DNA of 64,000 nucleotides from Porphyrobacter sp. SLTP (GTDB lineage: Bacteria; Pseudomonadota; Alphaproteobacteria; Sphingomonadales; Sphingomonadaceae), in contig NZ_JAAALE010000005.1 in NCBI RefSeq assembly GCF_009905735.1, positions 1 through 64,000 on the forward strand, written 5' to 3'. Numbering within the stretch: position 1 is the first letter of the stretch; each line of letters opens with the position of its first letter. Shown here piece after piece: positions 51,800 through 60,141 of the stretch. A program made the translations under genes and the position numbers. The notes beneath the pieces were generated by a model that worked only from the letters and a program-made list of their open reading frames with translations, had not been told where the DNA came from and did not search any database.

Positions 51800-54700
51800 C
51801 TAATGGAAATCGCGCGACTTTGGCAAAATCCGGTGGTCGCGCGGATGACCGGTCACGTTGGGAACGGGCGCGAACTCGCCCGGTAAATCGCGGGGAACCG
51901 GCGGGCCGCGCTCGGGCATCGGGCGGTTGACCTCGTCCGCACGGGCAAGCGGGGCGTCGAGCAGATCATCGGACAGCGCATGCAGCCGCTGTGTCGCATC
52001 GGTCATGGCCTGGGCAATCACATGGATCACCTCGTCATCATATTCCACGCGCCCTCGCACCTCCATCAGCCGCGCGCCCATCACGACCTTGCGGTTCTTC
52101 TCCTTGAGATCGGGCCAGACGACGAGGTTGATGACGCCCGTCTCGTCTTCGAGCGTGATGAAGGTAACGCCTTTGGCGCTGCCCGGCCGCTGGCGAATCA
52201 GCACCACGCCCGCGACCTGCACCATGCTGCGGAACTTGCGCATCCGAAGGTCTGACGCGCGCACAAACCCCCGCGCGGCGAGATCGGCGCGCAGGAAGGC
52301 CATCGGGTGCGCCTTCAGGCTGAGGCGGGTGGTCTGGTAATCGGCGACCACCTCCTCCGACAAAGGCATGGCGGGCAGGCGGATCGCGGCACGCTCGCCC
52401 CCCTCCTCACGCACCCCCGCCGCGCGGAACAAGGGCAGATCGGGCGCGGCGATCAGGCTCCTCGCATCCCACAAGGCCTGGCGGCGCGAGATGCCAAGCG
52501 AAGTGAAAGCGTCAGCGCTGGCGAGCCGCTCGATATGCGCAGGCGAGAGACCGGCACGGGCGCGCAGATCGGCAATGTCGCGGAACGGCCCGCGCTCCTC
52601 ACGCTCCGCCAGCAGGGTCGCCGCGACGTGTTCGGGCAGCCCGTCGATCTGGCGCAGGCCAAGGCGGAGGGCGAACGGCTCGCCAGAGCCTTCCAGCGTG
52701 CAATCCCAGCCTGAGTGGTTCACATCCACCGGTAGCACCCGCACCCCATGCTCGGCCGCATCGCGCACGATTTGCGCCGGGGCGTAGAAGCCCATCGGCT
52801 GCGAATTCAGCAGCCCGCAGGCGAAAGCCGCCGGGTAATGGCACTTGAGCCAGCTCGAAACGTACACCAGCTGCGCAAAGCTCGCCGCGTGGCTTTCGGG
52901 AAAGCCATATTCGCCAAAGCTCCGGATCTGGTTGAAGCAGCGCTGCGCGAAGTCGCGGTCATATCCGCGCGCGACCATGCGTTCGACCATCATGTCCTGA
53001 AGCTCGTCCACCATCCCGCGGCTGCGGAAGGTGGCCATCGCCTTACGCAAGCGGTTGGCTTCAAGGCTGGAGAACTTCGCCGCATCCAGAGCGATCTTCA
53101 TCGCCTGTTCCTGAAAGATCGGCACGCCCAATGTGCGCCCGAGGATGCTGGTGAGCTCGTCCGGCGGGCCGTGTTCGGGCGACGGCGCGGGAATCTGCAC
53201 CGGCTCGGCACCCCGGCGGCGTTTCAAGTAGGGGTGCACCATGTCGCCCTGGATCGGCCCGGGGCGCACGATCGCGACCTGAATGACGAGATCGTAGAAC
53301 TCCCTCGGGCGCAGGCGCGGCAGCATGTTCATCTGCGCGCGGCTTTCCACCTGAAACACGCCGAGCGAATCGCCCTTGCGCAGCATCGCATAGGTCTCGG
53401 GGTCTTCACGCGGCACGCTCGCCAGTGTCAGCGCGCGGCCATGATGCGCCTCCAGCAGATCGAGGCATTTGCGGATGCAGGTCAGCATCCCCAGCGCCAG
53501 CACATCGACCTTGAGGATGCCCAGCGCGTCGATATCGTCCTTGTCCCACTCGATGAAAGAGCGCTCGGGCATCGCACCATTGCCGATCGGCACGGTCTCG
53601 GTCAGCGCGCTTTCGGTGAGGATGAACCCGCCAACGTGCTGGCCCAGATGGCGGGGCATGCCGATCATCTGCTCGGTGAGTTTGAGCACCCGCCTCAAGT
53701 GCGGGTCGGTGATGTCGAGGCCGGTTTCGGCGGCGTGCTTCTCGGAAATCTCGCGCCCCCACCCGCCCCATACGGTGCGCGCGAGCGCGCTGGTGACATC
53801 TTCTGACAGCCCCATGGCCTTGCCCACTTCTCGGATCGCCATGCGCGGGCGATAGTGGATCACGGTCGCGCACAGGCCGGCGCGGTGGCGGCCATATTTC
53901 TTGTAGATGTACTGGATCACCTCCTCGCGCCGCTCGTGCTCGAAGTCGACGTCGATGTCGGGCGGCTCCTTGCGCTCTTCCGAGATGAAGCGGTCGAACA
54001 GCAGCTGGTGCTTGGCCGGATCGACCGAGGTGATGCCGAGCACGTAGCAGACGGCGGAGTTGGCCGCGCTGCCCCGCCCCTGGCACAGGATCGGCGGTTC
54101 CTGGCCACGCGCGAAATCGACGATGTCCTTGATGGTGAGGAAGTAGCGCGCCAGATCGAGCTTGCCGATCAGCGCCAACTCGCGTTCCAGCGTGGCGCGG
54201 ACGGTTTCGGGCACTTCCTCAGGGTAGCGCCGCCCTGCCCCGGCCCAGACCTCGGTTTCGAGGAAGGCCTGCGGGGTCTGGCCGTCGGGATAGATTTCCT
54301 CGGGGTATTCGTAGCGCAATTCATCGAGGCTGAACTGGCAGCGGTCAGCCACCTCGCGCGCGGCGCGGATCGCGTGGGGCCAGCGGGCAAAGAGTCGCTG
54401 CATCTGCGCCGGGGACTTGAGATGCCGCTCGGCATTGGGGTGAAGCAGATGGCCGGCCGCCGCGACAGTGGTCTTGTGCCGGATCGCGGTCATCACATCC
54501 TGCAACGCGCGGCGTTCGGGGGCGTGGTAATGGACGTCGTTGGTGGCGAGGAGGCCGAGACCATTGGCCCGCGCGAGGCTGTCGAGCCGCTCGATCCGCG
54601 CGATATCATCGCCGCGGTAGAGGTAGCTGGCGGCGAGGCGGCCGAGGGTGGGGAGCTGACGGACGAGGTGGGGGAGGAGGTCGGGGAAAGGCAGCTCCCT

Positions 54701-55288
54701 CTCGTCATCCCGGCGCAGGCCGGGATCGCTCTCGGCAAGCGATCCCGGATCAAGTCCGGGACGACGAAAAGGGATGACGTTGCTGGGCACCCGGATCGTG
54801 AACACTGCCTCAAGATCATCAGGCGGCAGCAGGATCAACTGCACGCCTTCGCTGTGCTCCGCCAGCAGGCCGAGGTCGATATCGCACACCCCCTTGTCCT
54901 GCCACTCGCCCGAAAGCGTCTGCATCCGTCCCGCACTGATCAACCGGCACAACCGGCCATAGGCGGCGCGGTCCTCGGGGTAGGCGAGGAAGGCCAGCCC
55001 TTCGAACGTCTCGATCCGGCAGCCGATCAACGGGCGCAGCTTGAGCGTCTTGGCCTCAGTATGCAGTCGCACCACGCCGGCCATCGAGTTCACATCGGCA
55101 ATCCCCAGCGCGTCATAGCCGTGGGCGTGGGCGGCAAGCACCAGATCGACCGCGTCGGACGCCCCGCGCAAAAAGCTGAAGCAGCTCGCCACCCCCAGTT
55201 CCACGAACGCCGCGCGCGCCGGGGCAGCAATCCCGTCGGGATCGACCTGCAAGGTACGCTTGTCGGGGGTGAGCGGGCCTTCGGGCAT
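51800..55288 (-). CDS. dnaE2: Error-prone DNA polymerase III alpha-like subunit DnaE2 (ImuC)
   Basis: Catalytic polymerase of the ImuA-ImuB-DnaE2 mutasome that copies damaged DNA. The 1162-residue protein starts MPEGPLTPDKR one base after the UdgX stop. It has a PHP domain (CFSFLRGASDAVDLVLAA), the polymerase active site with PDIDVDFEHERREEV, FQEQAMKIALDAA, an HhH region and an OB fold (VQVAGVVLIRQRPGSAKGV). Around residues 190-215 the PHP-to-polymerase linker contains a palindromic repeat translated as FRRPGLDPGSLAESDPGLRR. LexA control comes from the box at 58096, two genes upstream. Confidence 0.96.
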   Translation of the reverse strand: MPEGPLTPDKRTLQVDPDGIAAPARAAFVELGVASCFSFLRGASDAVDLVLAAHAHGYDALGIADVNSMAGVVRLHTEAKTLKLRPLIGCRIETFEGLAFLAYPEDRAAYGRLCRLISAGRMQTLSGEWQDKGVCDIDLGLLAEHSEGVQLILLPPDDLEAVFTIRVPSNVIPFRRPGLDPGSLAESDPGLRRDDERELPFPDLLPHLVRQLPTLGRLAASYLYRGDDIARIERLDSLARANGLGLLATNDVHYHAPERRALQDVMTAIRHKTTVAAAGHLLHPNAERHLKSPAQMQRLFARWPHAIRAAREVADRCQFSLDELRYEYPEEIYPDGQTPQAFLETEVWAGAGRRYPEEVPETVRATLERELALIGKLDLARYFLTIKDIVDFARGQEPPILCQGRGSAANSAVCYVLGITSVDPAKHQLLFDRFISEERKEPPDIDVDFEHERREEVIQYIYKKYGRHRAGLCATVIHYRPRMAIREVGKAMGLSEDVTSALARTVWGGWGREISEKHAAETGLDITDPHLRRVLKLTEQMIGMPRHLGQHVGGFILTESALTETVPIGNGAMPERSFIEWDKDDIDALGILKVDVLALGMLTCIRKCLDLLEAHHGRALTLASVPREDPETYAMLRKGDSLGVFQVESRAQMNMLPRLRPREFYDLVIQVAIVRPGPIQGDMVHPYLKRRRGAEPVQIPAPSPEHGPPDELTSILGRTLGVPIFQEQAMKIALDAAKFSSLEANRLRKAMATFRSRGMVDELQDMMVERMVARGYDRDFAQRCFNQIRSFGEYGFPESHAASFAQLVYVSSWLKCHYPAAFACGLLNSQPMGFYAPAQIVRDAAEHGVRVLPVDVNHSGWDCTLEGSGEPFALRLGLRQIDGLPEHVAATLLAEREERGPFRDIADLRARAGLSPAHIERLASADAFTSLGISRRQALWDARSLIAAPDLPLFRAAGVREEGGERAAIRLPAMPLSEEVVADYQTTRLSLKAHPMAFLRADLAARGFVRASDLRMRKFRSMVQVAGVVLIRQRPGSAKGVTFITLEDETGVINLVVWPDLKEKNRKVVMGARLMEVRGRVEYDDEVIHVIAQAMTDATQRLHALSDDLLDAPLARADEVNRPMPERGPPVPRDLPGEFAPVPNVTGHPRDHRILPKSRDFH
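54703..54766. repeat. Palindromic repeat inserted in frame in dnaE2
   Basis: CGTCATCCCGG and CCGGGACGACG are the inverted ends; inside are CCCGGCGCAGGCCGGG and GATCGCT/AGCGATC hairpins. Its left arm matches the element between ilvN and ilvC. It is read through in frame, adding about 22 residues (RRPGLDPGS-type peptide) with no stop. Confidence 0.88.
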
Positions 55289-55289
55289 C

Positions 55290-56738
55290 TCAGCCCGCCA
55301 ACTCCGCGAGCCGCTCCCGCACCGCGTCAAGGTCAGCCGCGAACAGCGCCGCCTGCTGCGCCTGCGCCTCCCCGTCCAGCCTGAGCAGGTAGGAGGGGTG
55401 CACCGTCACCCACAGCTCAGCCCCGTCATCGAGCATGATCGGAGCGCCGCGCGCCTTGGACACGCTGACCGTGCGGCCCAGCATCCCGCGCGCCGCGCTC
55501 GCACCCAGCGCCAGCACGATCCGGGGCTGGACGATCGCGCGCTCGGCTTCGAGCCACCAGCGGCAGGTATCAATCTCCTTCGCCCCCGGCGACTGGTGCA
55601 ACCGGTGCTTGCCCTTCCACGTGAACTTGAAGTGCTTGACCGCATTGGTGACGTAAGCCGCGCGGCGGTCGATCCCCGCGCGGGTGAGGTGCTGATCGAG
55701 CAACTGCCCCGCCGGGCCGACGAACACGCGGCCGGCGATGTCTTCCTGATCGCCGGGCTGTTCGCCGACGATCATCAGGCGCGCGCCTTGCGCCCCCTCG
55801 CCCGTCACCGCGCGGGTGCCGCAATCGGCAATCGGGCAATCGCGGCAATTCGCCGCCCCCTTGGCGACCTCGGCGAGCGTTGCCGGACGCACCCGTTCCT
55901 CGCGCTCGCCAGCCCTGACCATCGCCGCCTCACGCGCCTGAGCGCCTGCGATCAGCTGCGGGATGAGATCGGCCTCGGGCAGGTTTTTCCAGTATTTCTT
56001 GGGCATTTCGGACAGCATCGCGCCGACCTTCAACCGCGCCGGATTGAAGATCGAGGCATAGTAGGAGCGCCACAGCACCTCGACCGGATCGCCGCCCGGC
56101 GCATCCTCACGGCGCGCGGGCGGGCCTTCGCGCATGGTCTCACCGTCCCAATGCACGCTGCCGCGCGGGGTCAGGATCGACCAGCGCATATTGGCGAAGC
56201 GGCGCATGAAGAAGGTGGCTTCGGCGCGGACGATGTGGTGATCGGGCTCGAACCAGGCGACGAAATGCGGGGTGCCGTCCTCTTCTGTCACCTCGCGGAA
56301 GCGGACGAAGGCGTGCATCTTGTGTGCATCGCGCCGCACCGATTTGGCGAGTTCCTCGACCCGCCGGACTTCCGGGTCAGCCTTGTCTTCCATGATGCGG
56401 GGATTGCGCTGAAGCCGCCACAACAAGCAATAGAGCAGCCCGAACCGCGCCGGATCGGAGTGCAGCGCGGCGCTGCGGGCGACCGTCAGAAACCGCTGGC
56501 TGGCCCGCACGGGGCGCGGATCGGCGGGCGGCGGCGGCAGGCGCTTGTCGCCGCGGGACGGGCCCTCGGTGGCGAACAGATCCCCTGTCCCGCCCGGCTC
56601 GATCCACGAGACACGGTCAGGCGGCACATCGCACTGAATCAACCCCCGCGCCCGCTCACGCCAGAAGGCGAAATCGTCGGGCGCGGGCAAGTGAACCGCG
56701 TAATGCGCGCCGAGGGAGACGTTCTGCATCGCGGTCAT
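55290..56738 (-). CDS. DUF4130-UdgX fusion: uracil-DNA-binding glycosylase-like
   Basis: A 482-residue two-domain protein. Residues 1-~260 are the DUF4130/TIGR03915 domain of unknown function. Residues ~285-482 are a UdgX-type family-4-related uracil glycosylase: Fe-S cysteines C298, C301 and C392 candidates, GEQPGDQEDIAG at 325-336 and VHPSYLLR near 446. UdgX family members bind uracil-DNA covalently through a His in KRRIH; here the motif is KHRLH (377-381), retaining the His. MTAMQNV (56738) follows GGAGG by 5 bases. It is flanked by the radical SAM gene and dnaE2, the usual trio. Confidence 0.9.
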   Translation of the reverse strand: MTAMQNVSLGAHYAVHLPAPDDFAFWRERARGLIQCDVPPDRVSWIEPGGTGDLFATEGPSRGDKRLPPPPADPRPVRASQRFLTVARSAALHSDPARFGLLYCLLWRLQRNPRIMEDKADPEVRRVEELAKSVRRDAHKMHAFVRFREVTEEDGTPHFVAWFEPDHHIVRAEATFFMRRFANMRWSILTPRGSVHWDGETMREGPPARREDAPGGDPVEVLWRSYYASIFNPARLKVGAMLSEMPKKYWKNLPEADLIPQLIAGAQAREAAMVRAGEREERVRPATLAEVAKGAANCRDCPIADCGTRAVTGEGAQGARLMIVGEQPGDQEDIAGRVFVGPAGQLLDQHLTRAGIDRRAAYVTNAVKHFKFTWKGKHRLHQSPGAKEIDTCRWWLEAERAIVQPRIVLALGASAARGMLGRTVSVSKARGAPIMLDDGAELWVTVHPSYLLRLDGEAQAQQAALFAADLDAVRERLAELAG

Positions 56739-56746
56739 CATCGCCT

Positions 56747-56814
56747 CCGTTCGTGCCGAGCGAAGTCGAGACACTCCGCGCGAAGGCCTCTCGACTTCGA
56801 TCGGGGCGAACGGA
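56747..56814. repeat. REP-like palindromic element, second full copy
   Basis: CCGTTCGTGCCGAGCGAAGT to GGGGCGAACGG, homologous to 1840-1914. It occupies nearly all of the 94-base gap between the radical SAM and UdgX genes, and its outer arm abuts the GGAGG site of UdgX. Confidence 0.85.
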
Positions 56815-56832
56815 TGAAAAACCACACCCCCA

Positions 56833-58071
56833 TCAGAACAACTCCAGCTGTTCCGACTTCGGTGCGAGCAGGCGGCGCAGGTCGGCGCGGTCGGTCAGCA
56901 GGGTCGGGCGCCAGTCGAGCGCGCAGATGAAGGGCCGGACCTTGGCGATCGACGCGGTCAGCCGCGCCACATCATCCAACCGCAACGTCCGGTGCCGCCG
57001 CGCCGCGATGATCCGCGCGACCGCCGTCGTCCCCAGCCCCGGCACCCGCAGCAATTGTTCTTTCGCGGCGCGGTTCACATCGACCGGGAAGCTGGCGCGA
57101 AACTTCAGCGCCCAGGCCAGCTTCGGGTCGATATCGAGCGGCAGGTTGCCATCCGCCTCGGTCGCATCGGCCACTTCTCCCGGCGCAAAGCCGTAGAACC
57201 GCATCAGCCAATCGGACTGATACAGGCGGTGTTCGCGCAGCAAGGGCGGGCGCTTCAGCGGCAGCACGGCACTCGCATCGGGGATTGGCGAGAAGGCACT
57301 GTAATAGACGCGGCGCAGGCCAAAACTGCCATAGAGCCGGCTCGCCTTGCCGATGATCGCGGTGTCATTGGCCCCGTCCGCGCCGACGATCATCTGCGTC
57401 GATTGGCCCGCCGGGGCAAAGCGGGGCGCATGGCGGAAGCGCTTGCGGTCGTCCTTGGCCTCGATGATCCGCGCCTTGGTGCGGCCCATCGCGCCTTCGA
57501 TCTGGCTCTCGTCCTTGTCTGGCGCGAGCCGCGTCAGCCCTGCCCGCGTCGGCAGTTCGACATTGATCGACACCCGGTCGGCATAGAGCCCCGCCTGATG
57601 GATCACCTCTGCGTCCGCCTCAGGAATGGTCTTCAAGTGAATATAGCCGCGAAAATCATGCTCCTCACGCAGGATGCGGGCGACTTCGACCAGCTGCTCC
57701 ATCGTGTGATTGGCGCTCCGCACGATGCCGGAGGACAGGAACAGCCCTTCGATATAATTGCGGCGATAGAAATTGAGCGTGAGGTCCACCACCTCCTGCG
57801 GGGTGAAGCGCGCGCGGGGCACGTTCGAGCTCTTGCGGTTGATGCAGTAGTGGCAATCGAAGATGCAGTGGTTGGTCAGCAGGATCTTGAGCAGCGAGAT
57901 GCACCGCCCGTCCGGCGCATAGGCGTGGCAGATGCCCATCCCCTCGGTCGAGCCGACGCCCTTGCCACCCAGCGAGTTTTTCTTCGCTGTGCCGGATGAC
58001 GCGCAGGACGCATCATACTTCGCCGCATCGGCGAGGATTTCGAGTTTCTGGCGGAGGGTCTGCTGAGCCAT
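56833..58071 (-). CDS. Putative DNA modification/repair radical SAM protein
   Basis: A 412-residue protein of the TIGR03916 family. The radical SAM cluster CxxxCxxC is C69, C73, C76 (NHCIFDCHYCINRK). A C-terminal helix-hairpin-helix (LLRVPGLGTTAVARIIAAR, about 340-358) indicates DNA binding. The last five residues are QLELF, matching the QL(S/D)LF beta-clamp-binding consensus. The family cooccurs with UdgX/DUF4130, but its reaction is unknown. A LexA box 25 bases upstream (58096-58110) indicates damage induction. It heads the operon with udgX and dnaE2. Confidence 0.92.
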   Translation of the reverse strand: MAQQTLRQKLEILADAAKYDASCASSGTAKKNSLGGKGVGSTEGMGICHAYAPDGRCISLLKILLTNHCIFDCHYCINRKSSNVPRARFTPQEVVDLTLNFYRRNYIEGLFLSSGIVRSANHTMEQLVEVARILREEHDFRGYIHLKTIPEADAEVIHQAGLYADRVSINVELPTRAGLTRLAPDKDESQIEGAMGRTKARIIEAKDDRKRFRHAPRFAPAGQSTQMIVGADGANDTAIIGKASRLYGSFGLRRVYYSAFSPIPDASAVLPLKRPPLLREHRLYQSDWLMRFYGFAPGEVADATEADGNLPLDIDPKLAWALKFRASFPVDVNRAAKEQLLRVPGLGTTAVARIIAARRHRTLRLDDVARLTASIAKVRPFICALDWRPTLLTDRADLRRLLAPKSEQLELF

Positions 58072-58095
58072 CGGAACGGGGAACACCTTTCAGAC

Positions 58096-58110
58096 GTTCC
58101 TTATATGTTC
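58096..58110 (-). promoter_or_regulatory. LexA (SOS) box for the radical SAM-udgX-dnaE2 operon
   Basis: GTTC-CTTATAT-GTTC, an exact match to the alphaproteobacterial direct-repeat SOS box (GAACN7GAAC on the coding strand), 25 bases before the radical SAM start. Confidence 0.9.
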
Positions 58111-58150
58111 CTACCGCTCCATCGCCAAATGCAAAGGTTGCAAGCGCCTG

Positions 58151-58483
58151 TCAGACGATGCGGCGCAGCCTTGGGCCGGTGTCGCGGTCGTCCTGCTGAT
58201 CGCACAGATAGTCGATCACCGCGGGGTGGATCGTCCCTTCGAAAGCAACACCGGCGACCTGCCCTTCGATCCAGGCGATCGTGCCGAGCGGGGCGTTGAT
58301 GCCATTGACCTTCATCGTCACCCTATCGCCGACTTCGGCAAACCCGGCCTTTGCGCGAATTTTGCAGCCGCCTTCGGAAATATCGATCAGATCGACAAAC
58401 ACCACACGCGAGCGCACCCGGCTTTTCACCATGAGGCTCATCGGCCGGCGTTCGGATGCGCGGGGGATCGAATGGAGGTTCAT
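58151..58483 (-). CDS. PilZ domain protein
   Basis: A 110-residue single PilZ domain. The c-di-GMP-binding signature is only partly kept: ASERRPMS supplies an RxxxR-like N-terminal segment (SERRP), and DISEGGCKI gives the (D/N)xSxxG motif. PilZ proteins act as c-di-GMP effectors on motility or surface polysaccharide. It sits between imuB (56 bases upstream) and the SOS box of the next operon; a direct role in repair is not indicated. Confidence 0.88.
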   Translation of the reverse strand: MNLHSIPRASERRPMSLMVKSRVRSRVVFVDLIDISEGGCKIRAKAGFAEVGDRVTMKVNGINAPLGTIAWIEGQVAGVAFEGTIHPAVIDYLCDQQDDRDTGPRLRRIV

Positions 58484-58539
58484 GGGACGAGCCTCGCACA
58501 AATCCGTAAAAGAAAGCTAAGCAAGCCGGTAAAGAGGGG

Positions 58540-60141
58540 TTAGGCATAGAGCCCTTGCAGGAACCAGTCGGGCACCCCGCCCCGCCCGTCACCAAGGGTT
58601 CCCTGCCGGTAGATCCAGTACCGCCGCCCCGCCTCGTCCTCGATCCGGTAATAGTCGCGCAGCCGCGCGGTCGAGCGTTCGCGCCACCATTCGGGCGCGA
58701 TCCGCTCCGGCCCCTCAACGCGGCAGACCTCGCGCACATTCCCGCGCCAGCGAAACCGCTGCGGCACGCCATCGGGCGAGGCATAGAGCACCGCGATCGG
58801 CTCGGCCCGGTCGAGCAGCTTCAGCGGGCGGGTATGGAAGGCCAGCGCACCTTGCGAAGGCGGCACCGGAGCGAGCGGCGGCTGCCAGCCTTGCGCGCGT
58901 TCGGGGATGTGGCTGGCGCGAGCGACCGGGCGGGTAACCGCCTTGGGGCCGAGCCGGACAGTCAGCCGGTCAATGCAAGCCGCCAGCGCAGTGCCGTGGT
59001 CTTCGGCGGCCGCATCGAGATCGGCCTGACTGAGGCTGAGCGGTTCGCTCCAGCTGGCGCGCAGCTGCACCGCTTCGATCCCGAACCCGGCCTCGACATC
59101 ATCGAGCCGCGCGGCGAACAGCCGGGTGATATGGCTGGCCTCGCGCGTGGCGGCGGCGAGTTCGATGCGGCGCGATAACACTTCGCCATCCACCCGCCAC
59201 AGCGCCAGTTCAAGCCGCCGCGCGCCCTCCTCCCGCGCTTCGAGTGCGCGCACCATGTCAGCGGCGAGGTCCTCCACCACCCGGTCGAGCAGGTTGCGGT
59301 GGCGCAGCGGCTCCATCAACCGGCGCTGCACCAGCGGCATGGGTCGCTCGATCACCGGCAGCAGCGGTTCAGGCACGCGGCCCAGCAATTGATCGAGCCG
59401 GAGCAGCGGATTGGCAGCGGGGGAGCGGTGATTGCGGAACCGCCGGCGCAGGGCATCGCGCGCGGCGGCCTCCTGCCCCGGATCGTCGCCCGCGCCGCTC
59501 ACGCCAGCAAGTTCGCCGAGCCGCTTGATCCCGAGACGGCGCAATACGGTGAGCACGTCGTCATCGAGCCTGAGCGCAGCGACGGGCAGATCACCGAGTT
59601 GGCGCAGCATATGATCCTCCCCTGCGAGGGGAGGAAGGATCGCACGCGGCCGTCCGTAATGCGACAGCGCCCAAGCCGCCCCCGCCGTCGGCGCGAGCGC
59701 GGCGCGCGCTGTCAGTCCGCGCGCGGCGAAGGATCGCATGACATCGGCGAGCAGCGCCTCCTCGCCACCGAACAGATGGGCGGCTCCGGTAACATCGACC
59801 AGCAGGCCATCAGGCGGATCGAGCGCGCTCCACGGCCCCCAGCGCTGCGCCCACAGGGCGAGTTTCTCCAGCGCCGCGAGATCGCCTGCGGGGTCAGCCG
59901 GAACAGCGGCCAGATCAGGGCAGAGCGCGCGCGCATCCGCCAGCAACATCCCCGCCCGCGCACCCGCCGCGAGTCCCGCGTCATTGGCAGCGGTGATGCG
60001 CGGGCCGTGCGCGGTTTCGAGGATCAGGGCGGTGGGCGCGGCATCGGCAGCGGCCTGCGCCTCAGGCGCGTGCGCGCGCCGCCAGCGATCGACCGACAGT
60101 CGGGCGAGCCAGATGGACAGGATCCGGCGCGGCGGCGACAT
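58540..60141 (-). CDS. imuB: Y-family DNA polymerase-like protein ImuB
   Basis: The mutasome hub that brings DnaE2 and the beta clamp together. The 533-residue protein aligns with Y-family polymerases but the first motif reads ILSIWLARLSVDRW, without the catalytic Asp pair, as in other ImuB, so it is likely inactive as a polymerase. The DLLVDVTG-type segment (PPDGLLVDVTGAAHLFGG) is present and the C terminus ends in the ImuB-specific WWRER...YYRIED...WIYRQG pattern. A short palindrome encodes PPLAGE within it. The start MSPPRRIL overlaps imuA by 80 bases; MTLEPCA at 60183 is an alternative. Confidence 0.94.
   Translation of the reverse strand: MSPPRRILSIWLARLSVDRWRRAHAPEAQAAADAAPTALILETAHGPRITAANDAGLAAGARAGMLLADARALCPDLAAVPADPAGDLAALEKLALWAQRWGPWSALDPPDGLLVDVTGAAHLFGGEEALLADVMRSFAARGLTARAALAPTAGAAWALSHYGRPRAILPPLAGEDHMLRQLGDLPVAALRLDDDVLTVLRRLGIKRLGELAGVSGAGDDPGQEAAARDALRRRFRNHRSPAANPLLRLDQLLGRVPEPLLPVIERPMPLVQRRLMEPLRHRNLLDRVVEDLAADMVRALEAREEGARRLELALWRVDGEVLSRRIELAAATREASHITRLFAARLDDVEAGFGIEAVQLRASWSEPLSLSQADLDAAAEDHGTALAACIDRLTVRLGPKAVTRPVARASHIPERAQGWQPPLAPVPPSQGALAFHTRPLKLLDRAEPIAVLYASPDGVPQRFRWRGNVREVCRVEGPERIAPEWWRERSTARLRDYYRIEDEAGRRYWIYRQGTLGDGRGGVPDWFLQGLYA
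59615..59635. repeat. Short palindrome inserted in imuB
   Basis: TCCTCCCCT-GCG-AGGGGAGGA, a perfect 9-bp inverted repeat with a 3-base loop, translated as part of LPPLAGED in ImuB. The PPLAGE peptide is what this type of repeat yields when read in frame. Confidence 0.7.

Noticed and set aside
53855..55384. 509-codon plus-strand frame opposite dnaE2
   Set aside because: Antisense shadow of the DnaE2 N-terminal half.
55260..56930. 556-codon plus-strand frame opposite udgX
   Set aside because: Antisense shadow; udgX motifs are conserved on the minus strand.
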